DNA of 64,000 bases from Syntrophaceae bacterium UBA6087 (GCA_002448235.1 DIXF01000001.1:530594-594593), one strand, 5' to 3'; counted from the first letter of the stretch, positions 45,218 to 54,385 are shown. Notes: generated from the sequence alone by a model not told the origin. Numbers and translations: made by a program.

Positions 45218-46168
45218 TCAGATCGGGATGAACCCTTTCAGGAAAAAGACGAGATACAGCACGATCAGCAAGACCCCTCCCAGCCGGGGAACTTTTCGTG
45301 CCAGCATAAACAGCGAGATGACGAACGTCGTAACGATGCACAGGGGAAGATAGAAGACAAGGACCTCTTCACTCACCGGCACCGGCTTGATGGACGCAAT
45401 GATCCCGCCGTTGAACAGGAAGAGGGCGATGACGGTACCGACGATATTCTCGTAGCTGATCTCGGACTTTTTCTTCAGTGCGGCGGGAAGTTCTCTCACG
45501 AGCTCTTCAAGACCTATCGCGAGGGCAAGGACAGTCATCCCGAAAGCCGTATCGGACACGCTGTAATAGCCGATGATGGTCTTTGACCCGGCAACGAGCA
45601 TCTGGCTTCCGATAATGAGCCCGATGATAGAAATAACGATAAGCGACAAGGATTCCCGCCTGCTGAGCGCAACCCCTTTTTCCAGGTGTACGAGAACCTC
45701 GCCCGTGGGTTTTACATCGAGCCCCCGTTTGCTCAAGCGTAACACATAGAGGACCGAAAGGACGAAGCCGAGGAGCAAAACCGAGCCGTCCGTCCTGGAG
45801 AGCAGCCCGTCAAGCCCCAGCAGGCCCAGAAGTATCTGGGCAAGAAGGGGTATGGCGATAACCCGCTTCGGCGCGTGCTGGAAGGTAACCGGTGACAGCA
45901 GCGCCCTCAGGCCAAACGACAGGGCGATGATTATCATGGCAGCGCCGATAATGGAACCCATGGCGATTCCCGCCGACCCCGCAAGGGCGCCTGTTATGCC
46001 CACGACGAGATTTTCCGGCTCGAGGCCGATGAAGACGATGCTGACAATAAACGATGTTATGCCCAGGCCTAAAGAAGCCCCAACGACCCCTTTTATGAGT
46101 TCCTCGGTAAAATAAAAGAGCAGGCCGAGCCCGATTACAAAGAGGCCTGCGGCTACGGTAAAATCCAA
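45218..46168 (-). CDS. Sodium/calcium exchanger-family antiporter
   Basis: A 316-residue protein with about ten membrane helices in two inverted halves, as in the CaCA superfamily. The two alpha repeats are GLEPENLVVGITGALAGSAG and ALAIGLEELVRELPAALKKK, each with the ion-binding Glu. The second deviates from the typical GTSLPE pattern, so the ion (Ca2+, Na+, H+ or other) is uncertain. GGAGGG precedes the start. It is followed by mug. Confidence 0.88.
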   Translation of the reverse strand: MDFTVAAGLFVIGLGLLFYFTEELIKGVVGASLGLGITSFIVSIVFIGLEPENLVVGITGALAGSAGIAMGSIIGAAMIIIALSFGLRALLSPVTFQHAPKRVIAIPLLAQILLGLLGLDGLLSRTDGSVLLLGFVLSVLYVLRLSKRGLDVKPTGEVLVHLEKGVALSRRESLSLIVISIIGLIIGSQMLVAGSKTIIGYYSVSDTAFGMTVLALAIGLEELVRELPAALKKKSEISYENIVGTVIALFLFNGGIIASIKPVPVSEEVLVFYLPLCIVTTFVISLFMLARKVPRLGGVLLIVLYLVFFLKGFIPI

Positions 46169-46322
46169 TGAGCCCTCCTTATCCGGGGAAAACCCGAGCA
46201 GGCTGTCCGCAGGGATACCTACGGCCCCCGGTCCCTACGAAGTATAATCTTTGGAAAGATTCAATGCTCAAGCTTCTCTAACTGTGCGGTGGAGGTGCCT
46301 TGATACATGGGGAGGCGAAGGC

Positions 46323-46904
46323 TTATTTCGTAAAGCAGGCAGCGCGGCTGATCCCGACTCCGGGATTGTCCCTGAGTATAAACCCGGCCTTCCTGCAGAT
46401 CGCGATCTCGTCCTCGAACACATCTTTTGAGGTATGTATCTTCGGCTCCACCAGCAGATAAGAGCCGTTCGCCTTCAGGAGAGAGTATAGATCGCGTGCG
46501 AATGCTTCTTTCGCGGCCACCTCGTGAAGCATCCAGAAGGTAAGGATGAAATCCATCGATCCGGGCTCGCCGGGAACTCCATCACGGGTAAGCACCGGTG
46601 TTATCCGCTTGTCCAAGCCGTGCCTTTGCGAGCGGCGCATGAGCACATCCAGCATCTTCTGCTGGATGTCTACGGCGGTCACCTTGCCACAGTCGCCCAC
46701 GAAATCCGCCATGGCAATGGAGAAATACCCCATGCCGCAACCCACGTCCATGACAGAATTGCCCGGCTTCACATACGGTTTTATCATCTTATCAGGATCG
46801 TGGATAAGCTTCCTCAGGCGGTGGTCCCATGAATATGCCAGCCACCAGGGGCAGGTATGGCCTTCGAGAAGCAACAGTTTTCTGATCGATTGTATAATCG
46901 TCAT
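46323..46904 (-). CDS. Class I SAM methyltransferase
   Basis: A 193-residue Rossmann methyltransferase. Motif I is VMDVGCGMGYFSIAM, the acidic strand-2 end is KVTAVDIQ, and motif IV is DFILTFWMLHEV. The N-terminus has a hydrophobic LLLLEGHTCPWW typical of small arsenite/UbiE-like relatives, but the substrate is unknown. An in-frame ATG begins behind GGAGG. It lies 27 bp after the MgtE-like gene and is probably in its operon. Confidence 0.88.
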   Translation of the reverse strand: MTIIQSIRKLLLLEGHTCPWWLAYSWDHRLRKLIHDPDKMIKPYVKPGNSVMDVGCGMGYFSIAMADFVGDCGKVTAVDIQQKMLDVLMRRSQRHGLDKRITPVLTRDGVPGEPGSMDFILTFWMLHEVAAKEAFARDLYSLLKANGSYLLVEPKIHTSKDVFEDEIAICRKAGFILRDNPGVGISRAACFTK

Positions 46905-46931
46905 CTTTACCTCCGTCCGTCTGCTGCGGCA

Positions 46932-47918
46932 TTACATGAAGATCGCGGCAAGGCTGAAATAGAACAGCAGGGTCGATATATCGGTAATCGCGAGCGTTAC
47001 CGGGCCCGCGGCAATCTTCGGGTCGAGCTTGAGCCCGTGCAGAAGGGCGGGGATGCTCAGGCCGAACAGGCACGCCGCGCTTATGGCCAGGACGATGCTC
47101 GATCCGATGGAAAGCGCCGCAACGACTGCCCCGAACCATAACCAGATAATGAGGCCCACCAGAGTCCCGCAGGCAGATCCGAGAAGAAGGGCTGTTACGA
47201 CTTCACGGCGGAAGGCCCGGAAATACCAGGCAAAGGTGGGCTGAATCGAACGCAGGGTCTGAATCGTGACCGTCATCGACTGCATGGCCACGCTCTCGCC
47301 GAGCCCGAGTATCAGGGTGAGGAAGAACGCCAGAATGAGGCTCTTTGCAATGGTGATCTCAAAGGTGCTGGAAAGCAGCGCGCTGATCGATCCGCTTGCA
47401 ATGGTTGCCATCAGCCATGGAAAGCGGAAGCGGAAGGCGTGCAGCGGCGATGCCCCCCGAACCTGCGACACGTGGAAACCGATGGATTCGAAGAGCTCGT
47501 CTAAATGCTCCTTCTCGGCAATATCGAAAAGCTCGTTGGTAAAAAGCTTTACATCGACGACCCCGATGATTCTGCTCTCGTCATCCACCACCGGGAATGC
47601 CAGGAATTTGTACAGCACGAACATCTCGTACGCATCCAGAACCGTCGCCGTGTAGGGCACGGTCACGATGCGGGTGATCATGATCTCGGAGAGCCGCTGC
47701 TCCAGTTCGGAGCTCAGCAGCCGCCGGGCGGGCAGGACCCCGGTGAGCCTGTCCTCGGCGTCGACCACGTAAAAATATACGATCTTCTCGCCGAAATCCT
47801 GGCTGCGGATAGCCTTCAAGGCCTGCTGCACGGTCAAGTCCTGAGACAGGGTGATGAAATCCCTGTGTGCAACTGTGGTTACCTGCTGATATAAATGACC
47901 TTGTTTTTCTTTGGGCAT
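46932..47918 (-). CDS. MgtE-like magnesium transporter (no N domain)
   Basis: A 328-residue protein: two CBS domains (~10-135; YFYVVDAEDRLTGVLPARRL and FPVVDDESRIIGVVDVKL) followed by five membrane helices (~165-328) with the MgtE pore motif GLGESVAMQSM. Family members normally have a superhelical N domain before the CBS pair; it is absent here, though the Mg2+-gating CBS pair remains. AAGGAG sits before the ATG at 47918, which I prefer over an earlier in-frame start at 47954. A perfect palindrome lies upstream. Confidence 0.9.
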   Translation of the reverse strand: MPKEKQGHLYQQVTTVAHRDFITLSQDLTVQQALKAIRSQDFGEKIVYFYVVDAEDRLTGVLPARRLLSSELEQRLSEIMITRIVTVPYTATVLDAYEMFVLYKFLAFPVVDDESRIIGVVDVKLFTNELFDIAEKEHLDELFESIGFHVSQVRGASPLHAFRFRFPWLMATIASGSISALLSSTFEITIAKSLILAFFLTLILGLGESVAMQSMTVTIQTLRSIQPTFAWYFRAFRREVVTALLLGSACGTLVGLIIWLWFGAVVAALSIGSSIVLAISAACLFGLSIPALLHGLKLDPKIAAGPVTLAITDISTLLFYFSLAAIFM

Positions 47919-48002
47919 GATGACCGGCTCCTTCCACAGCCGGATGCACTTCACTTTTTTAAGGTGATGCGGGTTTGTTAATATATGGAAGGTCGGAGGT
48001 CA

Positions 48003-48020
48003 ACAGGCGATATCGCCTGT
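48003..48020. promoter_or_regulatory. Perfect 18-bp palindrome upstream of mgtE-like gene
   Basis: ACAGGCGATATCGCCTGT is a perfect 18-bp palindrome, flanked by CA/GG then TTG, between the kinase stop (48127) and the mgtE-like start (47918). It could be a dimeric regulator operator or the hairpin ending the kinase transcript; no U-tract follows. Confidence 0.5.
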
Positions 48021-48126
48021 AGGTTGTATGCCTGAAAAAACGCGTTTCTTCATGGAGGGTGCACCGCCTGAAATATATAGTGGCGCCGCCGTGATAAAAA
48101 TAAATAACGGGGATGGTACGGGCGTA

Positions 48127-50607
48127 TCAGTCGGCCAGGGCGGCCATTTCGGCGAGGTTGTTACGGTCGAGGACTTCGCGGATTTTTTCCATGAGATTCC
48201 GGGCGGAGAAAGGTTTCTGTATGAAATCCATCCCCTTGTCGAGGACGCCGTGGTGAGCGATCACATCCTCGGTATAGCCTGACATATAGACCACCCTCAC
48301 GTGAGGGTATTTTGCATGGAGGGCCGCGTAGAGATCTTTGCCGTTCATGTCGGGCATGATCACGTCGGTGAGCAGAAGGTCGACGTGTCTGCCGCTCTGC
48401 GAGACAGCATTGAGGCATTCCCCTGCATTATCCACAGTGATAACCGTATAGCCAGACCTTTTCAGTATCTCCGATGCCAGATTCCTTACCATCTCGTTGT
48501 CTTCCGCAATGAGGACGGTTTCTTCCCCCTGTATCTCCTGCGGTTCCTTCACGGCTTCTTCGACGGGCAGGAGCGAACAGTCTTCGCTGGGGAGATAGAT
48601 CTTGAAGCACGTGCCGTTTCCCTTCTCGCTGTATACATTGATAAATCCGCCGTGTTGTTTGACGATGCCGTAGATGGTTGCAAGGCCCAGCCCCGTCCCC
48701 ATGCCCCGACCCTTGGTGGTGAAGAAGGGTTCGAAGATATTCTCCCTGATCTGAGGATCTATGCCCACTCCGGTATCGCACACCTCCAGCAGCACGTAGC
48801 GGCCCGGCCTGATCTCGCCGTGTATGGCAGGGTAGGATTCATCGACGATCACTTCATCGGTCAGGATGGTAAGGATGCCGCCGTCAGGCATGGCATCCTG
48901 CGCGTTCACGGCAAGGTTCATGAGGATCTGCTCGACCTGGCCGATATCCGCGCTCACGAATCCCAGGGACGTCCCGAATCTGACCCTGATCTCGATGTTT
49001 TCCCTGATTGTCCTCATCAGGATCTTTTCAAACCCCGATATGATCTTGTTGAGATCGACCAGCTTCATCTCGAGGACCTGCCTCCGGCTGAAGGCAAGCA
49101 GCTGGTGGGTAAGGTTCTTCGCGCTTTCGGCAGCCTTCTGGATCAGGGTGATGCTCCGGTGCCTCGGATCGTCCGGGTGGATATCGCTGAGCAGGATATC
49201 CGAATAGCCGATGACCGGGGTGAGCATGTTGTTCAGGTCGTGTGCAACCCCGCCCGCAAGCCTGCCGATGGACTCCATCTTGAGCGCCTGGATGAGCAGC
49301 TCCTCCGATTTCTTGCGGTCGGTTATATCCTGGATCACCGCCACCAGATGGTCAGGGGTTCCGTCAAACGAACGCACGCAGTGAAGAGAGATCTCGGTGG
49401 ATATCAGGGACCCGTCTTTCCTGATATACCGCTTTCCGAACGTTGCGTTGCTCCGGGTTCCGGCAATGAATTCCTTGTAGAGCCTGAGCTCGTCTCTTAA
49501 GTCTTCTTCCGGCGTGAGGGTCATCCATGACGTTGCCTTTAACTCATCGCCGGTATAGCCGAAGATCGAGCATATCTTGTCGTTGACCTCGATCCAGTTG
49601 CCCTCGGGGGATATGACGGCAACCCCGATCAGCGAGAGGTTGAAGTATCCCCGGAAGCGCTCTTCGCTCCTCCTTAACGCTTCCTCGACATTGGCCCTCG
49701 CAATCATCCCGCCTATCTGGGCCGCCATGCCTTCGAGAACCTGGCGCGCCAGAGTGGGCGTTTCGTCCATGCTCAGCGACCCGACCATGATCGCTCCCAT
49801 CACGCTGCCTTCGAATTTGACGGGCACAACGGCCAGGGCTCTGATGCCGTATGCCGCAACGGCAGGCTCGTTCAGCGCCAGCGAGGACGCAAGCTCCCCA
49901 TAGGTGGAATAGAGGGGCTCTCCCTTGGCAATGGCCCGTGTTTTGGGATCGCCTGCTCCGTACAGGGAAACCTCGTCCACGAATTCCTGAGACAAACCCG
50001 CGTGCGCCAGGAGCTCGATCGAACCGGCAGCGGAGTTCCCCTTGGAATCGTGCTTCATGATGTAAACGCCGCCGCAGTCTATGCCGGCGATCTGCAGTGC
50101 GATCTCGAGAACCTGTTTCATGCCGGTCTTCAGGTCTCTTGCCATGCTCAAGCACTTCGCCATCTCATGTTGGATCGCCAGGAGAGTCTCTGCATACTTC
50201 CGGCCGGTTATATCGCGGACAATGCTCATGACGGCCTGAGGCTTTCCATCGGGGCCATAGACCACGGATGAATTGATATCGACTTTGATGACCGAGCGGT
50301 CCTTCCGGTACACGTCATACTCGTTGCTGGACGAGAAGCCCGTTTCGAGAGAATTCTTGAGATTCTCGACAGCCCGGGCTCTGTCCTGATCGTTCAGGAG
50401 CTCGGCGAAATTCTTTACGGAGCTCATGAACTCTTCTATGGAGGATACGCCGTACATCTGGGCTGTTCTGGCGTTGACAGAGATGAAATTTCCAGTGAGA
50501 TCATACATGACGATGGGATCGGGAGAAGTTTCCACGAGCCGGCAGTAGAGTTCTTCGTTCTGCAGCAGCGAATGCACGGCATCTCGCGGTTCGGGGATGT
50601 CTGTCAT
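48127..50607 (-). CDS. Hybrid sensor histidine kinase (PAS-GAF-PAS-HisKA-HATPase-REC)
   Basis: An 826-residue soluble kinase. A PAS domain (~15-135) is followed by GAF (~150-305), a second PAS/PAC (~315-435), a HisKA helix with phospho-His in GGVAHDLNNML (~460), HATPase (~560-680; DTGVGID, GMGTGLGLATIYGIV) and a receiver (~705-820; LLLTDVIMPDMNG). It autophosphorylates and passes phosphate to its own receiver. The start at 50607 (MTDIPEPRD) is preferred; an in-frame ATG at 50667 would place the start inside an attC-like site and has only a weak ribosome site. No output response regulator is adjacent. It marks the last backbone gene before the cassettes. Confidence 0.9.
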   Translation of the reverse strand: MTDIPEPRDAVHSLLQNEELYCRLVETSPDPIVMYDLTGNFISVNARTAQMYGVSSIEEFMSSVKNFAELLNDQDRARAVENLKNSLETGFSSSNEYDVYRKDRSVIKVDINSSVVYGPDGKPQAVMSIVRDITGRKYAETLLAIQHEMAKCLSMARDLKTGMKQVLEIALQIAGIDCGGVYIMKHDSKGNSAAGSIELLAHAGLSQEFVDEVSLYGAGDPKTRAIAKGEPLYSTYGELASSLALNEPAVAAYGIRALAVVPVKFEGSVMGAIMVGSLSMDETPTLARQVLEGMAAQIGGMIARANVEEALRRSEERFRGYFNLSLIGVAVISPEGNWIEVNDKICSIFGYTGDELKATSWMTLTPEEDLRDELRLYKEFIAGTRSNATFGKRYIRKDGSLISTEISLHCVRSFDGTPDHLVAVIQDITDRKKSEELLIQALKMESIGRLAGGVAHDLNNMLTPVIGYSDILLSDIHPDDPRHRSITLIQKAAESAKNLTHQLLAFSRRQVLEMKLVDLNKIISGFEKILMRTIRENIEIRVRFGTSLGFVSADIGQVEQILMNLAVNAQDAMPDGGILTILTDEVIVDESYPAIHGEIRPGRYVLLEVCDTGVGIDPQIRENIFEPFFTTKGRGMGTGLGLATIYGIVKQHGGFINVYSEKGNGTCFKIYLPSEDCSLLPVEEAVKEPQEIQGEETVLIAEDNEMVRNLASEILKRSGYTVITVDNAGECLNAVSQSGRHVDLLLTDVIMPDMNGKDLYAALHAKYPHVRVVYMSGYTEDVIAHHGVLDKGMDFIQKPFSARNLMEKIREVLDRNNLAEMAALAD

Positions 50608-50636
50608 AGAGCCAAGGATAGCAGGTTTACCCGCCC

Positions 50637-50705
50637 AGTCAACCATGTTTAAAGCCGTCCGGTACATCCTTACGGATTGCCGTCGGCTGCATGCCTTGGT
50701 TGAGC
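50637..50705 (-). other. attC site 1 (after aqpZ; array left edge)
   Basis: Outer cores AGTCAAC (50637-50643) and GTTGAGC (50699-50705) flank inner halves AGCCG and CGGCT and a GTCCG/CGGAT stem. It sits 9 bp beyond the aqpZ stop, as attC sites do. The left core breaks the YYY rule at one base, so confidence is moderate. Confidence 0.55.
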
Positions 50706-50714
50706 AACTCCTTG

Positions 50715-51404
50715 CTAGCTTGGTTCACGGCCAATGAAGCGATAAATCATGGCTCCAAGAACACCGCCAATGATAGGCGCTACCCAGAAAAGCCATAATT
50801 GTGCAAGAGCCCAATCACCCACAAACAATGCAACGCCCGTACTGCGCGCAGGGTTCACAGAGGTATTGGTAACCGGGATGCTCACCAAATGGATGAGTGT
50901 AAGGCAGAGGCCGATGGCAATCGGAGCAAGCCCCTGTGGAGCCCGCTTGTCGGTAGAACCGAGTATGACGAAAAGAAACATCATGGTCATGACAATTTCA
51001 GTCAGCAGTGCCGCCTGAAGGCTGTACCCGCCGGGTGAATGTTCACCGTAACCGTTGGAAGCAAAACCTGCAGATAGATCGAAACCAGCCTTACCGCTCG
51101 CGATAAGATACAAAACCCCTCCTGCGACGATTGCGCCCAATACCTGCGCGATTATGTAAGGCAGCACATCTTTAGCCGGGAGACGACCTCCTGTCCAAAG
51201 ACCGATTGTAACTGCCGGATTGAGGTTGCACCCGGATATATGTCCGATAGAAAAGGCCATCGTCAGTACTGTGAGGCCAAAAGCAAGAGACACTCCAAGC
51301 AATCCGATGCCCAGGTGAGGAAATGCAGCAGCCAGCACTGCGCTGCCGCAGCCGCCGAGGACCAGCCAAAAGGTACCGATAAATTCTGCCAGATACTTCT
51401 TCAT
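50715..51404 (-). CDS. aqpZ: Aquaporin Z-type water channel
   Basis: A 229-residue six-helix MIP-family channel. Both NPA boxes are intact (CNLNPAVT and TSVNPARS), and the second carries the selectivity-filter Arg. The AqpZ-type pattern FGLTVLTMAFSIGHISG points to water over glycerol. GGAGG precedes the ATG. The stop is 9 bp from attC site 1, so it appears to be a cassette gene; this fits its isolation from related genes. Confidence 0.93.
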   Translation of the reverse strand: MKKYLAEFIGTFWLVLGGCGSAVLAAAFPHLGIGLLGVSLAFGLTVLTMAFSIGHISGCNLNPAVTIGLWTGGRLPAKDVLPYIIAQVLGAIVAGGVLYLIASGKAGFDLSAGFASNGYGEHSPGGYSLQAALLTEIVMTMMFLFVILGSTDKRAPQGLAPIAIGLCLTLIHLVSIPVTNTSVNPARSTGVALFVGDWALAQLWLFWVAPIIGGVLGAMIYRFIGREPS

Positions 51405-51465
51405 GCGCTCCTCCTTTGATCAAAATGTTCTGTTATGTTGGATTTGCTTGATCTGTTATTTAATA

Positions 51466-51666
51466 TCAGGTGCCACCAGAATCTTTTTTGTCACTTCGTA
51501 CGGTATGAATACCTACGTAATAGGTAATGGTGGCGCCGATTACACAAGCGTAGAATCCTATTAGCTGGTCTATTGGAGGACACTCCTTGTAGACGAACAT
51601 CAATGTTGAGATGACAAGCGTAGGGGCCAGAAATCCTATCAGCGGGATATGATACTTCAGTTTCAT
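51466..51666 (-). CDS. Small membrane protein, 66 aa
   Basis: A 66-residue protein with two membrane helices (LIGFLAPTLVISTLMFVY; LIGFYACVIGATITYYVG). The ATG at 51666 follows GAGGAGGA; an upstream in-frame ATG at 51714 overlaps the toxin gene and is ignored. I do not recognise it. It lies between aqpZ and a toxin gene, with no attC on either side. Confidence 0.65.
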   Translation of the reverse strand: MKLKYHIPLIGFLAPTLVISTLMFVYKECPPIDQLIGFYACVIGATITYYVGIHTVRSDKKDSGGT

Positions 51667-51679
51667 ATGCTCCTCCTCA

Positions 51680-51970
51680 CTACTTCTCTGGTTCATGAGG
51701 CAACTGTGTGCCATGCCAAACAGCTACAACCCACCCGGTATCATCCTTTATTCGATAAAAGAACCGAAATGGCTGCACGATTATTTCACGAAATGGGAGA
51801 TCAGGGAACTGGGGAAGGAACCTCCCTGATTCGGGGAATTGCTTTAAACGTGACAAACTTTTCTCTGACTTCTGTCTGAAATCAGCTGCCGCTGTGGGGT
51901 TGTCCCGGCGGATATACGCTAATGCTTCAAGAAACTGAAGTCGAGCAGTTGGCGTAAAAAGGATTCTCAA
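51680..51970 (-). CDS. RelE/ParE-family toxin
   Basis: A 96-residue toxin of the ParE/RelE fold: FTPTARLQFLEALAYIRRDN, FPESGRFLPQFP and REIIVQPFRFFYRI are family blocks. It probably acts on ribosome-bound mRNA or on gyrase; the type cannot be told. It overlaps the antitoxin gene by four bases (ATGA), antitoxin first. No attC is seen downstream, so this cassette seems fused to the small membrane protein and aqpZ. Confidence 0.88.
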   Translation of the reverse strand: MRILFTPTARLQFLEALAYIRRDNPTAAADFRQKSEKSLSRLKQFPESGRFLPQFPDLPFREIIVQPFRFFYRIKDDTGWVVAVWHGTQLPHEPEK

Positions 51971-52248
51971 GGTTTTACACCGTCCAAGATTTTATCAGCT
52001 TCCTTCATAACCTCATCAAGCTCATAGCCGATTCCTGCCTCAATTTCTTTTTCTCCACGCGCTAATAAACGCAAGATTTCATTTTCATGCTGAGCCTTCT
52101 CATAATCTTCCATACTTACCATCACAGCAGCGGCTCTCCCCCTTTGCGTAATGAATACAGGCTCACGAGATGACGTTACACGCTTTATAATGTTACTTGC
52201 GTTCTGTCTGAGATCTGAAATTGGTATGATCTTTGGTGCCTTAGGCAT
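51967..52248 (-). CDS. Phd/YefM-family antitoxin
   Basis: A 93-residue antitoxin: KIIPISDLRQNASNIIKRV and PVFITQRGRAAAVMVSMEDY are the Phd/YefM DNA-binding domain; the acidic C-terminus would wrap the toxin. GGAGG precedes the ATG. Such proteins repress their own operon. The 69 bp to attC site 2 probably holds the promoter. Confidence 0.9.
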   Translation of the reverse strand: MPKAPKIIPISDLRQNASNIIKRVTSSREPVFITQRGRAAAVMVSMEDYEKAQHENEILRLLARGEKEIEAGIGYELDEVMKEADKILDGVKP

Positions 52249-52317
52249 TGGTAGTACCTCCTATAGTACAATTAATAATACTACCAATACATCGACCTGG
52301 CAAGCTGCAGTGAATAA

Positions 52318-52373
52318 GGCGAACGACGATATCAGGCTGAGCGTAGGGATCGGCTGCATTTCTTTTGTTGGGC
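52318..52373 (-). other. attC site 2 (after LysE gene)
   Basis: Cores GGCGAAC (52318-52324) and GTTGGGC (52367-52373), with inner CAGGCTGA/ATCGGCTG halves that pair only partly. At 56 bp it is the shortest of the set. It ends one base before the stop codon of the lysE-type gene, which supports it. Confidence 0.55.
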
Positions 52374-52374
52374 T

Positions 52375-52989
52375 TTATTTTTCAGCGAGCGCGAGATTTG
52401 CCCCAAGGCTGGCAAATGCAGCGGCAAAACCGCGACGAAGCCAAGTCTGCACTCGCGGAGACTCGATAACAGTTTTGCGGAATGCATGGGCAAGAAAGCC
52501 ATAGACTACGAATATGATAAACGTCATGGCCATGAACGTGGCGCTCAGCAGAAGAAGCGGGAAAAGAGGCTCAGTCGTACCCGACTGAACAAATTGCGGA
52601 AGGAAAGCCAAGAAAAAGATGGTCAGTTTCGGATTGAGAATGTTGAGCAGGAACGCCTTTACGACCAAACCAACGACCGTGTTCGTAGAGGCATTTTCGT
52701 CAATGGCGAAAACCAACTTGTCACGCCAGGTAGCATAAGCGACGTAGAACAAGTAGGCAACGCCCGCGTACTTCAGGGTCTGGAAAGCGAGCGCGCTTGT
52801 GTGCATGACGGCGGCCAGGCCCAGAACCGTAGCCATGAGGTGAGGGAGGATCCCTGCCGTACATCCAAGTGCGGCGAACACGCTTGCCTTTCGTCCTTGG
52901 ACAAGCCCGGTGGAGACAGTGTAGATGACCCCCGTGCCGGGAACAAGCACCACGATTAACGAAGTGACGAGGAACTCAATGCCGATCAC
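52375..52989 (-). CDS. LysE/RhtB-family exporter
   Basis: A 204-residue, six-helix amino-acid exporter of the LysE superfamily. LVPGTGVIYTVSTGLVQGRKASVFAALG near the N-terminus and LLNILNPKLTIFFLAFLPQFV in the middle are diagnostic. GTG at 52989 follows AAAGGAG and gives the usual length; an in-frame extension to 53049 is not needed. It is directly beside attC site 2. Confidence 0.9.
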   Translation of the reverse strand: MIGIEFLVTSLIVVLVPGTGVIYTVSTGLVQGRKASVFAALGCTAGILPHLMATVLGLAAVMHTSALAFQTLKYAGVAYLFYVAYATWRDKLVFAIDENASTNTVVGLVVKAFLLNILNPKLTIFFLAFLPQFVQSGTTEPLFPLLLLSATFMAMTFIIFVVYGFLAHAFRKTVIESPRVQTWLRRGFAAAFASLGANLALAEK

Positions 52990-53054
52990 TTGATAAATCT
53001 CCTTTGCAGTATGATTGGGACGCCAACAACCCCCTGCGACCCACTGCATCTATT

Positions 53055-54254
53055 CTATGGCTTTGCCTCTCTATCGATCGCCTGTTGCACTTGTTTGTAA
53101 AAGTCTGACCGCTTCTGGTCCTGATCGCCGCCCTGGCGATCAGAGGCCTGCGGCCAGTTGCTGTTCGAGGCGATGACCAGTTTTCGCCTGGGATCGATGA
53201 AGATGCCCTGCCCGAAAATCCCCCGTGCCATATAGGTGCCATCATCCCAGGTCCACCATTGATAGCCGTAGCCATAACCAGGCCTGGTGGTATCAGCCTG
53301 CTTCATAGTTGCCTCAGCGATCCAGCCTTCGGGCAGCACCGGATTGCCGTTTGCGATTCCGCCGCCCAGCATGAACAGACCAAAGCGCACAAAGTCGCGC
53401 GTCGACGCCTGTATGCAGCAGCCGCTGATCTCATGGCCAGTAGACCCCAGCAGCCAGCTCGCATCCTGCTCCATGCCAAAAGGCTGCCAGATCTTCTCCG
53501 ACAGATACTCGGACACGTTCTTCCCGGTCGCCGAACTGATCAGAACTCCGATCAGATTGGTCTCGCCGGTCTTGTAAACCCATCTGGTGCCGGGAGGCGT
53601 TTCACGCTTCAATGTGCGCATATAGCTCACTGTCACATCGACGCCGGGCTCTGCCTCGTGCGCGTTAAACAATGCCACGTCTGATTTCGGGTCACCGTAA
53701 TCCTCATTCCATTTCACGCCCGATGTCATTGTCAGCAGCTGCTTGATGGTGACATCATCATAGACCGACCCCCTGAGGTCGGGAATGTAATCCGGTATTT
53801 TGTCATCGATACTTTTTATATAGCCGTCTTTGATAGCTGCACCAACCAATGTCGAGGTGATGGATTTCGCAACCGAGAAACTGGTCCATCGCTTTCCGGG
53901 GTGGAAGTCGAGCCCGTACTTTTCAAAGCGGACTTTACCCTCGTGAACGATCACTAATGCGGCGGTGCGCTGGTCCTTCATATAAGCATCCATGTCCGTA
54001 TCTATCTCAAGCGGCTTCCCCTCCGGTAAGGGATAGATTTTCCCGCCGGAAGAGATGATCCGGAATTTGGAAAGGACAGGTATCATGTCCATGGCGCGGA
54101 AAGCGGCATCGCGTTGAGGAATAGACCAGAAAAGGACATCCTTGTTGGTCGGCATATGTAAGATCAGCCCTCGCATATCCTTGTCCGCGGTCACCCAGAA
54201 TATGCCCCCCGCAACCACCAGCACGGCCAGTATTCCAATGATCCATTTCTTCAT
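53055..54254 (-). CDS. Beta-lactamase-related serine hydrolase
   Basis: A 399-residue class C beta-lactamase/esterase-fold protein with an N-terminal anchor (WIIGILAVLVVAGGIFWVTA). The nucleophile motif is SVAK within WTSFSVAKSIT, followed by a Tyr motif in WVYKTGETNLIG and GIFGQGIFIDP in place of the KTG strand. Family members are DD-peptidases, esterases or lactamases; antibiotic hydrolysis is not implied. GGGGGAT precedes the ATG. It is on the cassette strand, with no clear attC of its own. Confidence 0.88.
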   Translation of the reverse strand: MKKWIIGILAVLVVAGGIFWVTADKDMRGLILHMPTNKDVLFWSIPQRDAAFRAMDMIPVLSKFRIISSGGKIYPLPEGKPLEIDTDMDAYMKDQRTAALVIVHEGKVRFEKYGLDFHPGKRWTSFSVAKSITSTLVGAAIKDGYIKSIDDKIPDYIPDLRGSVYDDVTIKQLLTMTSGVKWNEDYGDPKSDVALFNAHEAEPGVDVTVSYMRTLKRETPPGTRWVYKTGETNLIGVLISSATGKNVSEYLSEKIWQPFGMEQDASWLLGSTGHEISGCCIQASTRDFVRFGLFMLGGGIANGNPVLPEGWIAEATMKQADTTRPGYGYGYQWWTWDDGTYMARGIFGQGIFIDPRRKLVIASNSNWPQASDRQGGDQDQKRSDFYKQVQQAIDREAKP

Positions 54255-54304
54255 GGATATCCCCCGAAATTTAAATTATTTTCGACCCCAGCCATGTTTG
54301 CGCC

Positions 54305-54329
54305 GATCCGGTGGAACGGCTTGTTCTGA
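54305..54329 (-). other. Degenerate attC half-site
   Basis: GATCCGGTGGA followed by GTTCTGA looks like the right half (inner box and core) of sites such as those at 58386 and 61794. No matching left half is visible. It may be a decayed attC of the methyltransferase cassette. Confidence 0.35.
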
Positions 54330-54385
54330 GGCGGTGATGCCTCTTTTCTCATCCGGCTCGTCATGGGCATGCCCGATAAGGCGCG

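Noticed and set aside
46169..46322. Riboswitch ahead of the cation exchanger (GC-rich leader with GGGA...TCCC pairing)
   Set aside because: No yybP-ykoY or other class-specific core could be recognised.
53021..53060. Possible attC between the LysE and beta-lactamase-like genes (core-like CGCCAAC)
   Set aside because: The first base breaks the RYYYAAC rule and there is no GTTRRRY partner or inner arms within 60 bp.
53055..54254. Antibiotic-resistance beta-lactamase cassette
   Set aside because: It has an SxxK nucleophile and lactamase-like fold, but the Tyr and KTG motifs are atypical and it is membrane anchored; an esterase or DD-peptidase relative is more likely.
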